Source: an uncultured Gemmatimonadota bacterium | GTDB lineage: Bacteria > Gemmatimonadota > Gemmatimonadetes > Gemmatimonadales > Gemmatimonadaceae | NCBI GenBank assembly: GCA_902826615.1 | Contig: CADEFN010000002.1 | Location: 310,001 to 374,000 of the forward strand | Length of the DNA stretch: 64,000 nucleotides | Direction: 5' to 3' | Shown: positions 17,099 to 25,094 of the stretch, piece by piece | Numbering within the stretch: the stretch's first letter is position 1 | Layout of the letters: each line of letters starts with the position of its first letter | Notes under the pieces: model-generated | Told to the model about the DNA's origin: nothing | Database searches by the model: none | What the model saw: the letters and a program-made list of their open reading frames with translations, nothing else | Translations under genes and position numbers: made by a program

Positions 17099-19090
17099 AT
17101 GGATCAAACCAACGCCCTCCCCCCGCAACCGGAGGGCGACAAACGCGGGGCCGCAGCGATGTCGTCCACGGTGACCGCCGAAATCCCGGTTCCGTTACAA
17201 CGGCATCACGCTGAGGCAGACCCCCATGGCAAGCGCCTCGCAATTCTGGCGTTCACCGCACTCGGGGTGGTCTACGGCGACATCGGTACGAGCCCGCTCT
17301 ACGCCATCCAGGATGCATTCAAGCCTGTCTATGGACTGACGCCCGAGCCGGAGCGCGTCTACGGGCTCCTGTCGCTCGTTGTCTGGTCGCTGGTGCTGGT
17401 TGTCACGGTCAAGTACGTCGGCTTCATCCTGCGTGCAGACAACAAGGGTGAGGGCGGTGTGTACGCCCTGCTTGCGCTCATCATGCGCAGCGAACGCAAA
17501 TCCGGACGCGGCGGCCGCACAGCCCTCATCATGCTTGGGCTCTTTGGGGGCGCGTTCCTCTACGGTGACGGCATCATCACACCCGCCATCTCGGTGCTCG
17601 GTGCGATGGAAGGGCTGAAGGTCATCAACCCGAATCTCACGAGCGCGGTTGTCCCGCTCTCGTTTGCCATCATCGCCGTGCTCTTTTACTTCCAGTACCA
17701 CGGCACCGCACGCATTGGCGGCCTGTTTGGCTGGATCATGCTGGCCTGGTTTGCCAGCATATCGGTGCTTGGTGTGCGCGGCATTCTCCTGCACCCGGAG
17801 ATCATTGGTGCGGTGAACCCGGCACACGCCTTCCAGTTTTTCTCGGGGCAACCGCTCAAGGCCTTCATCGTGCTCGGTGCGGTGGTGCTGGTGGTTACGG
17901 GCGGCGAAGCCCTGTACGCGGACATGGGGCATTTCGGACGGCGGCCCATTCGCGTCGCCTGGTTCGCACTCGTGCTCCCCGCCCTGCTGATCAACTACTT
18001 CGGCCAGGGCGCACTGATTCTGTCGGATCCCAGCGCCGTGGAGAATCCCTTCTACCGGCTGGCGCCCTCTTGGTGGGTGCTGCCGCAACTTGTCATCGCC
18101 ACGCTGGCGGCCATTGTGGCGTCACAGGCCCTGATCTCCGGTGCGTTCTCGCTCACCCAGCAAGCGGTGCAACTCGGCTACTCTCCGCGGGTCACCATCG
18201 TGCACACCTCCAAGACGGAGGCAGGCCAGATCTACATCCCCGAGATCAACATCGCCCTCGCACTGGGAACGTTGTTTCTCGTCGTTTGGGCAGGGAGCGT
18301 GGAGGCACTCGGCCAGATGTATGGCGTGGCCGTCACCGGAACCATGGCCATTACCAACCTGCTGTTCGTGTCGGTCGCTCGCGAACGCTTTGGCTGGGGG
18401 CGCACACAGTGCCTGGTGTTTCTGGTTGTCTTCATGGCAATCGATCTCACCTTCTTCCTGGCCAACCTGCTGAAGGTCCCCACGGGTGGGTGGGTACCAC
18501 TCGCGATCGCCGCGTCCGTCTTCGCCCTCATGAGCACATGGAAGCGCGGGCGCGATCTGCTGCGCAACATCCTGACAGAGCGTTCGCTCCCGGTGGAAGA
18601 CTTCGTGAAAAGCCTCGAGTCTGGCAGGACGGTGCGCGTTCCAGGCACCGCCATCTTCATGACCTCGGAGTTCGAAGGCACACCGGTAGTGTTGCTGCAT
18701 CATCTGAAGCACAACAAGGTGCTGCATCAGCAGGTCATCCTGCTCTCCGTGGTATCACGCGAGGTGCCGGAGGTCCCGGCTGCAGACCGGATCCGGCTGG
18801 AGTCACTCGCGCACGGAGTACATCGCGTCAAGGCGCTCTACGGGTTCATGGAGCAACCGAACGTGGAAGAGATCCGCGCGCGGCTCAATGAAGCCGGTCT
18901 CAAGACACGACGCATGGACACGACGTACTACCTGGGCCGAGAGCAGCTGATTCCCTCCAGTGGGATCGGGCTGGCCAAGTGGCGCAAGCGCTTGTTTGCC
19001 GTCATGTCGCGCAATGCCCGTTCTGCCACGGGCTACTTCAGCATCCCACCCAATCGCGTGGTCGAGCTGGGAGCACAGATAGAGTTCTAA
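17099..19090 (+). CDS. kup: KUP family potassium uptake protein
   Basis: 663 aa. A proton-coupled K+ importer of the inner membrane. The KUP signature is visible near the N-terminus (LGVVYGDIGTSPLYAIQDAF), followed by about twelve hydrophobic helices, including GGAFLYGDGIITPAISVLGAM and VVTGGEALYADMGHFGRRPI, and a C-terminal cytosolic domain (from about residue 480, VPGTAIFMTS). The ATG at 17099 gives a 20-residue hydrophilic leader; ATG 17159 is an alternative. There is no partner gene. It converges on the Rieske gene across an iterated repeat. Confidence 0.95.
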   Translation: MDQTNALPPQPEGDKRGAAAMSSTVTAEIPVPLQRHHAEADPHGKRLAILAFTALGVVYGDIGTSPLYAIQDAFKPVYGLTPEPERVYGLLSLVVWSLVLVVTVKYVGFILRADNKGEGGVYALLALIMRSERKSGRGGRTALIMLGLFGGAFLYGDGIITPAISVLGAMEGLKVINPNLTSAVVPLSFAIIAVLFYFQYHGTARIGGLFGWIMLAWFASISVLGVRGILLHPEIIGAVNPAHAFQFFSGQPLKAFIVLGAVVLVVTGGEALYADMGHFGRRPIRVAWFALVLPALLINYFGQGALILSDPSAVENPFYRLAPSWWVLPQLVIATLAAIVASQALISGAFSLTQQAVQLGYSPRVTIVHTSKTEAGQIYIPEINIALALGTLFLVVWAGSVEALGQMYGVAVTGTMAITNLLFVSVARERFGWGRTQCLVFLVVFMAIDLTFFLANLLKVPTGGWVPLAIAASVFALMSTWKRGRDLLRNILTERSLPVEDFVKSLESGRTVRVPGTAIFMTSEFEGTPVVLLHHLKHNKVLHQQVILLSVVSREVPEVPAADRIRLESLAHGVHRVKALYGFMEQPNVEEIRARLNEAGLKTRRMDTTYYLGREQLIPSSGIGLAKWRKRLFAVMSRNARSATGYFSIPPNRVVELGAQIEF

Positions 19091-19094
19091 CTAC

Positions 19095-19180
19095 AGAAGC
19101 ACGGGAAGCACGGGAAGCACGGGAGGCACGCCGTGCTACTCGTGCTTCTCGTGCCTCCCGTGCTTCTCGTTGTTCCCGTG
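19095..19180. repeat. Iterated 9-bp repeat with 17-bp inverted arms
   Basis: On the + strand AGCACGGGA is repeated about three times, then the inverse unit (CGTGCTTCT/CGTGCCTCC/CGTTGTTCC) about four times. The segment 19114-19130 is a perfect reverse complement of 19150-19166, making a 17-bp stem with a 19-nt loop. It lies between convergent genes. The left part is noncoding; the right part encodes the end of the Rieske protein (KHGRHEKHE). It could act as a bidirectional terminator and looks prone to slippage. Confidence 0.8.
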
Positions 19181-20290
19181 CATCCGCAGTAAATACTGCC
19201 TGTCCCACGCGGCCGGGATCGACTCGCGGGGCGAATATGGGCCGGGCTTGTAGGCACGTGACGACACCCCGGCCTGACTCATCTCGCAGATGTGCCAATC
19301 CTGTGCGTTCACGGTGTGCCACAATTCCACAGGCCCCTGTGGATCGTAGCCAGCTGACGATTCTGACGCGGGATGCATCATCCACTCGCAGGTGACCAGC
19401 GAGCGATCGGGCGAGAGGGGCCAGACGGCATACCAGTTGGCGTAGTCAGGATGCAGGCTCAGCATCATGTTCGGCCAGAATGAGTAGTAGTACGCGCGCC
19501 GCTTGTCCTCGTCAGGCAGGTCACCGAGATAGAGACCACAGCGGCGCCCGGTGACAGTCACACTCTCATTGGCCGCGGTGATGTCCATGTACCCGCCCAG
19601 AAACGCCCCATCGTGGAGATCGTTGGCGCCGCTGGTATATGGCAGCAGCTGGTTGAGCTCGGGGTGAATCGTGGGGCAATGCAGACACTCGTTGTAGTTC
19701 TGCATGATGAGCTTCCAGTTGGCCTTCACTTCATACTCGCGTCGCGCCACGCGGACCAGCGCGCCCACGCCAAACCGCCCGAAGCGATCGATGACCGGAC
19801 GGAAGACCTCATCGAAGGACGGCGGCGACGGATCGTGCGAGACAAAGACGAAACCCTCCCACAACGCCACCGGCACCGTGAGCAGCGGATGGTCGCGTTT
19901 CTCGAACCCCTCCACCTCGTGCATGTGAGGCGCACCAACGAGCTGCCCCTCGGTAGACCAGGTCCAGGCATGATACGGGCACTGGATCGTGCTGCTAAAA
20001 CGCCCGCTCACCGCTTCGCAGATCTTCGTGCCACGATGGCGGCAGATGTTGTGAAAGGCACGCACCACACCATCACGGCCGCGGACCACCATGATGCTGT
20101 CGCCAAAGCGTTCGTGCAGTACGTACGAGCCGGCTTCCTTCAGCTCTTCCTCGCGGCCCACACACATCCAGGTGCGACGGAACAGCTGCTCGATTTCGTC
20201 ATGTGAAATCGCCGGGCTGGTGTAGTACTCGCCCGCGAGTGTGTGCGCGCCCTGCTGATAGGTGGTGGTGGTTCGCGCGAATCCGGTCAT
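19136..20290 (-). CDS. Rieske-type ring-hydroxylating/demethylating oxygenase, alpha subunit
   Basis: 384 aa. The Rieske [2Fe-2S] ligands are Cys83-x-His85 (CRHRGT) and Cys104-xx-His107 (CPYH). The mononuclear iron motif is recognisable in MQNYNECLHCPTIHPELN (residues about 205-222). The arrangement resembles the carnitine/choline/glycine-betaine oxygenase branch, which oxidises methylated amines, as well as aromatic dioxygenases. It is the last gene of a four-gene minus-strand operon with two FAD oxidoreductases and a GcvT-like protein, 1 base after the preceding gene; a reductase partner is not encoded here. The C-terminal KHGRHEKHE tail comes from the 9-bp repeat. Confidence 0.88.
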   Translation of the reverse strand: MTGFARTTTTYQQGAHTLAGEYYTSPAISHDEIEQLFRRTWMCVGREEELKEAGSYVLHERFGDSIMVVRGRDGVVRAFHNICRHRGTKICEAVSGRFSSTIQCPYHAWTWSTEGQLVGAPHMHEVEGFEKRDHPLLTVPVALWEGFVFVSHDPSPPSFDEVFRPVIDRFGRFGVGALVRVARREYEVKANWKLIMQNYNECLHCPTIHPELNQLLPYTSGANDLHDGAFLGGYMDITAANESVTVTGRRCGLYLGDLPDEDKRRAYYYSFWPNMMLSLHPDYANWYAVWPLSPDRSLVTCEWMMHPASESSAGYDPQGPVELWHTVNAQDWHICEMSQAGVSSRAYKPGPYSPRESIPAAWDRQYLLRMHGNNEKHGRHEKHE

Positions 20291-20291
20291 A

Positions 20292-21866
20292 TCACTTCTT
20301 CTTCCAGGTGTTCATGACCTCGCGAGCGGCGAGCCACCCCGACGCACAGGCCGTACCGGCCCCGGGATGGACCGAGCTCCCGCATAACCAGAGTCCCGGG
20401 ATCGGCGTGGCATACCTCGCACACTCCGGCACGGGGCGCATGAAGAGAAACTGGTCGAGGGCCAGCTCGCCGTGAATCGTGCTCCCTTCGGTGACGAGGA
20501 ACTCGCGCTCCACATCTGCCGGTGTAAAACTCGCGACCTGCAACACGTGATCAGAGAGTCCGGGCATCCAGTTGTTGAGCTGCTGGAGCGTCGCCTCGAC
20601 CGCCAGGCGCTGCTGATCGGTTGTCCAGCCTCCCTGCTGCCGGTATGCCGCAAATTGCGCATGGACGGTCATGACATGTTTGCCGGCCGGCGCCATGCCG
20701 CTGTCATGGAGACTCGGGATGGTGACCTGCAGACAGGGGCGCGACGCGATGCCTCCATGTTTGGCGGCATCATACGCCTGTTCGATCTGCCCCATGTCGC
20801 CCGCCAGCGAGATCGTCCCGCCTAACGCTTCACGACTCCATGACGTGGCCGGCAGGCCATCGAGCGCCAGATGCAACCGCACGACCGGGCTTCGCATGCG
20901 CACATTGTGTGTCGCGCCAAGGAAGTCGGGGTCAAAGAGGCCGGGCTCCATCAGCATGCCGAACGTGCGGCGCACGTCGGCACTGCACATCACGACCGGT
21001 GCTTCGAGCTGCTCGCCATTCACCAGCACCACACCGCTGATCGCCGCATTCTTCGTGACAATCTGGATCACCTCGGCGTTCAGACGAATCTCGGCGCCCG
21101 CGGCCTTTGCCGCCGCGGCCAGCGCCAGCGGAAGCTGACCGACTCCTCCGGGCACCAACCGCCGCCCCCCCATGAGACCAGCGGGAATCCCGACGTGCTG
21201 ATTCAGGTAGACCAGCGTCGTGCCACCCGACATGGGGCCATGCTGCACGTCGCGGACTCCCCACATGGCCAGCGCGCCCTTGAGCTGTGGCGACTCGAAC
21301 CATTCGTCCAGGTAGTCAGCCACCGGCATCGGCACGGCCCGCAGGAAATCCACCATCCCGCGTTTGCCCAGACCACGCAGCCGCCTGCCTAACGCCAGGA
21401 GCGGCATGAGGTCGGCCATCGCCGGCCGTCCGATGACCGGTGTCCGTTCGTTGTACAACGCCTGCAACATGCCACTCAGCCGGTGCACCTGCCCGCAGAA
21501 TGCCTCCCATCGGGCGGCGTCGGCAGGCGCGTGGGTTCGCAACGCGGCCACGGCCTGTGCCGGTTGCGAAGGCAACATCACGGCCTCACCCGACTGCCCC
21601 GGAAAGACCGCGCCCACCGGCGCAAAGGCCGGCGTGTACCCGTGTGCCGCCAGGTTAAGGTCCTGTGCCACGTGCGCCGGCATCCAGCCCGGGTCGTCCA
21701 CGCACACATTGGCCCGAAAGCCGGGATGGAACTCCTGCGTGACACACACGCCACCTAACGACTTCTGCTGCTCCAGCACACCAACGCGCTTGCCGGTGCG
21801 CGCGAGATATGCAGCCGCCGTCAGCCCGTTCACGCCACCGCCGACAATGAGGACGTCGAATTTCAT
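20292..21866 (-). CDS. NAD(P)/FAD-dependent oxidoreductase (phytoene desaturase-like, COG1233)
   Basis: 524 aa. The ATG at 21866 overlaps the previous gene's stop by 4 bases (ATGA) and directly precedes the dinucleotide-binding motif FDVLIVGGGVNGLTAAAYLARTG. The C-terminal FAD motif is PIPGLWLCGSSVHPGAGTACASG. It is the second of two paralogous flavoproteins in the operon. Members of this group include carotenoid desaturases and many uncharacterised amine or alcohol oxidoreductases; the neighbourhood has no carotenoid genes, so a desaturase role is unlikely. Two CGTTAGGC octamers occur in it. Confidence 0.85.
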   Translation of the reverse strand: MKFDVLIVGGGVNGLTAAAYLARTGKRVGVLEQQKSLGGVCVTQEFHPGFRANVCVDDPGWMPAHVAQDLNLAAHGYTPAFAPVGAVFPGQSGEAVMLPSQPAQAVAALRTHAPADAARWEAFCGQVHRLSGMLQALYNERTPVIGRPAMADLMPLLALGRRLRGLGKRGMVDFLRAVPMPVADYLDEWFESPQLKGALAMWGVRDVQHGPMSGGTTLVYLNQHVGIPAGLMGGRRLVPGGVGQLPLALAAAAKAAGAEIRLNAEVIQIVTKNAAISGVVLVNGEQLEAPVVMCSADVRRTFGMLMEPGLFDPDFLGATHNVRMRSPVVRLHLALDGLPATSWSREALGGTISLAGDMGQIEQAYDAAKHGGIASRPCLQVTIPSLHDSGMAPAGKHVMTVHAQFAAYRQQGGWTTDQQRLAVEATLQQLNNWMPGLSDHVLQVASFTPADVEREFLVTEGSTIHGELALDQFLFMRPVPECARYATPIPGLWLCGSSVHPGAGTACASGWLAAREVMNTWKKK

Positions 21867-23458
21867 AGGCGGCTCCCGGTGTCCTTCAGGATCTCGAGCG
21901 CTGCGAGACGTCCCCCCGCTCCCATGATGCCTCCGCCCGGATGTGTACCGGAGCCACACTGATACAGTCCGGCAACAGGCGTCCGGAACTTTGCCCACCC
22001 GGGTGCCGGCCGCAGGAAGAAGAGCTGATGCAGCGCCAGCTCTCCCTGGAAGATGTTGCCCTCCGTAAGCCCGGTGATGTCCTCGATGTCCTGCGGCGTC
22101 AGCACCTGCCGATGCAGAATGAGGTCACGGATGTTGGGCGCAAAGGTCGCGATGGCGTCGATCACGGCGTCGCCGAAGGCTTCGCGTTTGGTGGCGTCCC
22201 ATCCCCCGGTGATGCTGGAGGGCGCGTACTGCACAAAGGCCGACATGACATGTTTGCCCGGAGGTGCCATCCCCGGATCGATCACCGACGGAAAGATGAT
22301 GTCGGCGTACGGACGCCGGCTGAAGTTTCCGTACTTGGCATCGTCGTAGGCACGTTCCACGTACTCCATGCTCGGACTGATCGAAACCGCGCCCCGATGC
22401 AGCGGACCTACACCGGGGAGACAGGTAAACTCCGGGAGGCCAGACAGCGCCAGATTCACCTTGCCTGACGAGCCACGAATTTTGTAGCGCTTGATGTCCT
22501 CGACAAATTCCGCCGGCAGATCAGACGGCGAGAGCATCTTGAGAAAGGTGCGCTTGGGGTCGAGCGACGTCACCACCACGGGGGCGTGATACTCGTTGCC
22601 GTTTTCCAGGGCGACCCCAGTCGCCTTTCCGCCTTTGACAATCACGTGCGTCACCGGCGCTTCGAGCCGCACCTCTGCGCCAAACGACCGCGCCGCACTG
22701 GCAATCGATTCGGAGATGGCACCGGTCCCGCCTTTGGCAAAACCCCACGCGCGAAAAGCACCATCAATTTCGCCCATGTAGTGATGCAGCAGCACGTAGG
22801 CCGAACCCGGAGTACGTGGGCCCATGAAGGTCCCGATGATGCCGCTCGCCGAACGCGTCGCCTTGATGACGTCGGTCTCGAACCACTCGTCGAGAAAGTC
22901 GCCGGCGCTCATGGTCATGAGCTTGTAGAGCGCATGAAAGTGCTTGGGGCTCAGGTCGGCAAAGTGTTTCCCGAGTTTGAGCAACCCGCGCAGATCGCTG
23001 GGCGCCAGCGACGTGGGGTCTGGCGGCACCATGGCGAGAATGGGCTTCACTGCCATCGCCATGTGGTGCATCAGCTTGCCGTATTCATCGTAGGCATCGG
23101 CGTCGCGTCGCGAATGCCGCACATACTCGGCGCGGGTTTTATCATGGTCGGCCCACCCCGCGAGGTAGTCGCCATTGAACATCGGAGTCACGGTGCTCTC
23201 GAGGGGCAGAATTTCGAGCCCATGCCCCGGCAGATTGAGGTCACGAATGACTTCGGGTCGCAGCAGCGACACCACATACGAAAAGACGGAGAACTTGAAC
23301 CCGGGGTAGATCTCCTCGGTCACCGCAGCGCCACCCACCAGGTGACGGCGCTCGAGCACCACCACCTTCTTGCCTGCACGCGCAAGGTAGGCCGCGTTCA
23401 CCAGCCCGTTGTGTCCGCCCCCGATGACAATGACGTCATACCGATGTGTCTGGCTCAT
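21863..23458 (-). CDS. NAD(P)/FAD-dependent oxidoreductase (COG1233), first paralog
   Basis: 531 aa. N-terminal Rossmann motif DVIVIGGGHNGLVNAAYLARAG followed by the ERRHLVGGAAVTEE segment; C-terminal FAD-binding TPVAGLYQCGSGTHPGGGIMGAGG. Overlaps the GcvT-like gene upstream by 4 bases and the second paralog downstream by 4 bases, so the three are translationally coupled. It shares domain layout with the next gene but is clearly diverged. Substrate unknown; flavin-linked oxidation of a small molecule also handled by the Rieske and folate-type proteins is the best inference. Confidence 0.86.
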   Translation of the reverse strand: MSQTHRYDVIVIGGGHNGLVNAAYLARAGKKVVVLERRHLVGGAAVTEEIYPGFKFSVFSYVVSLLRPEVIRDLNLPGHGLEILPLESTVTPMFNGDYLAGWADHDKTRAEYVRHSRRDADAYDEYGKLMHHMAMAVKPILAMVPPDPTSLAPSDLRGLLKLGKHFADLSPKHFHALYKLMTMSAGDFLDEWFETDVIKATRSASGIIGTFMGPRTPGSAYVLLHHYMGEIDGAFRAWGFAKGGTGAISESIASAARSFGAEVRLEAPVTHVIVKGGKATGVALENGNEYHAPVVVTSLDPKRTFLKMLSPSDLPAEFVEDIKRYKIRGSSGKVNLALSGLPEFTCLPGVGPLHRGAVSISPSMEYVERAYDDAKYGNFSRRPYADIIFPSVIDPGMAPPGKHVMSAFVQYAPSSITGGWDATKREAFGDAVIDAIATFAPNIRDLILHRQVLTPQDIEDITGLTEGNIFQGELALHQLFFLRPAPGWAKFRTPVAGLYQCGSGTHPGGGIMGAGGRLAALEILKDTGSRL

Positions 23459-24648
23459 GCGCGTTTCCTCGGCGGATCGAAGAACGGCAATCGCCGCACA
23501 TGGGCGAGGGCGCGTTTCCGGTGGTGCTCCACCGTGACCTCCATGTGCAGTCGCGTGTCGGGTGTGGCAAAGCGCGCCTGCAGGTGAGCAAGACCGATGT
23601 AGCGCTTGAGAATGGGTGACCAGCAGGTGCTCGACGCATAGCCCGCCTGCTCACCGCTGTTGATATCGTACAGAGGAATGCTGGCGCGCACGGCCTGTGC
23701 CGGGAGTCGCGGGGCGAGCCCTTTCGCGGCGAAGAGTTCCTCGAGCGATGGCCAGTCCACCTCGATCCCGACAAACTTCCACTCGGCGCCACGTTTGGCC
23801 TCGGCGCGCATGGCGCGGTGACCGTTGAACGACTCCTTGAGCTCGGACACACTCCAGCCAAGCCCGAGCTCCATCGGGGTCGACTTCTGGGGCTCGATCA
23901 GCGCCCGGCGTGCCGACACGTAGTCCACATCGAGCAGCAACAGACCGGCCTCGATGCGGGCAATGTCGAGGGCGAGCAGCCCTGTCGGTACGATCCCGTG
24001 GGGCGCTCCCTCGGCCATGAGCGCATCCCACACCGCCAGCGCCCCGGCGTTGTCGAGCCAGATTTCATAGCCGAGGTCACCCGTGTAGCCCGTGCGTGTG
24101 ATGGTCACCGGCACACCGTTGATGACCGCGGTGGTGAGTCGAAAGAACTTGAGCGCCGCGAGCGAAGCACCGGTTGCCGCCTCGAGGATCACTCGCGCGT
24201 TAGGTCCCTGCAGCGCCAGGGCTGCAATCGTATCCGACACATCGTCGATGTCCACGGCCAGACCGCGAGCGTTGTCCCCGAGCCATCGATAGTTGGGATC
24301 GGCGGCGGTGAGGCGGAAGCGATCATCGCCAAGTCGCGCCACCGTGCCGTCGTCGAGCACCTTTCCGTCGCCGTCGCACCAGGTGGTATACAGCACCTGC
24401 CCCTCAGCGGCACGCCCCACGTCGCGGGTCACCACCCGATCGAGGAGTCGCGCGGCATCGGGTCCGGTGACGTGATACTTGTACAGCGGGGACACATCCA
24501 GCAGCGCCGCCGAGTTGCGAATGGCGAAATACTCTCGCTCGTGCGTGAGGTCGTAGGAACTCGCCGCGACGTACCCCGCCCACCGGCGCCAGTTTTGTCC
24601 CTCGCACAATGCCGATGTGCGGGGGTGAAAGGGCGTCGTCTTCAGCAT
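23455..24648 (-). CDS. Aminomethyltransferase (GcvT)-family protein
   Basis: 397 aa from the ATG at 24648 (a start 33 bases upstream is possible). GcvT/YgfZ fold: LLDVSPLYKYHVTGPDAARLLD, the loop GYTGDLGYEIWL, and a C-terminal GCV_T_C barrel with SGEQAGYASSTCWSPILKRYIGLAHL. The family uses tetrahydrofolate to accept one-carbon units from aminomethyl donors (glycine cleavage, dimethylglycine, sarcosine) or demethylates aromatics. No glycine-cleavage H or P genes are nearby; it heads an operon with two flavoproteins and a Rieske oxygenase, suggesting demethylation of a methylated compound. Confidence 0.87.
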   Translation of the reverse strand: MLKTTPFHPRTSALCEGQNWRRWAGYVAASSYDLTHEREYFAIRNSAALLDVSPLYKYHVTGPDAARLLDRVVTRDVGRAAEGQVLYTTWCDGDGKVLDDGTVARLGDDRFRLTAADPNYRWLGDNARGLAVDIDDVSDTIAALALQGPNARVILEAATGASLAALKFFRLTTAVINGVPVTITRTGYTGDLGYEIWLDNAGALAVWDALMAEGAPHGIVPTGLLALDIARIEAGLLLLDVDYVSARRALIEPQKSTPMELGLGWSVSELKESFNGHRAMRAEAKRGAEWKFVGIEVDWPSLEELFAAKGLAPRLPAQAVRASIPLYDINSGEQAGYASSTCWSPILKRYIGLAHLQARFATPDTRLHMEVTVEHHRKRALAHVRRLPFFDPPRKRA

Positions 24649-24793
24649 GCGCGGGGTCGCTTCCGCCAGTGCGTAGAGCACTGGTCGGGCCGGCTGACAG
24701 GGCGCACAGGCGGTTGCTGCGTGAAAGGGCTCAAGAACGGGACCGGATCGGGAAGCCGGAAAACTCTCGGCCTAGCGCCCGTTCCGCAAACTC

Positions 24794-25090
24794 CTAATCA
24801 GGCCACTGCCACCCTCGGAGTTGGTAGTAGCGGCGCCGCGGGGTCGCATGCAGGGGGTGGATACCGTTCCGTCGGCACCACACAAAGTGAAAGACCAGCC
24901 CGGCAACGCCGAGTGTCAGGGGGATCACCAGTGCCCAGTGGCCAATGCGGCCATGCGAAAACAGGGTAAGGCCGACCACAAGACTCCACTTCAGCGCCTT
25001 TCGCCATGGGGCCACTTCGACCTCGAAAACGGCGAAGGTGGAGGTACCAAGAATCATGACGCCGAGCAGCACCAGGAGCTCGAGTTCCAT
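24794..25090 (-). CDS. Small membrane protein of unknown function
   Basis: 98 aa. About three hydrophobic segments: LVLLGVMILGTSTFAVF, ALKWSLVVGLTLF and LVIPLTLGVAGLVFHFVW, then a basic C-terminus (RRNGIHPLHATPRRRYYQL). It starts 4 bases downstream of the TonB receptor gene's end and is probably its co-transcribed partner. I do not recognise the family. Confidence 0.6.
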   Translation of the reverse strand: MELELLVLLGVMILGTSTFAVFEVEVAPWRKALKWSLVVGLTLFSHGRIGHWALVIPLTLGVAGLVFHFVWCRRNGIHPLHATPRRRYYQLRGWQWPD

Positions 25091-25094
25091 GGAA

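Noticed and set aside
19095-19180. Possible CRISPR array
   Set aside because: Units are only 9 bp, contiguous and without unique spacers; it is an iterated repeat with inverted arms.
20292-23458. The two FAD oxidoreductases as carotenoid desaturases
   Set aside because: No phytoene synthase or other carotenoid genes nearby; the operon partners are a Rieske oxygenase and a GcvT-like protein.
22586-23587. A 333-aa plus-strand ORF
   Set aside because: Antisense to the first COG1233 flavoprotein, which has clear FAD motifs on the other strand; high-GC frame shadow.
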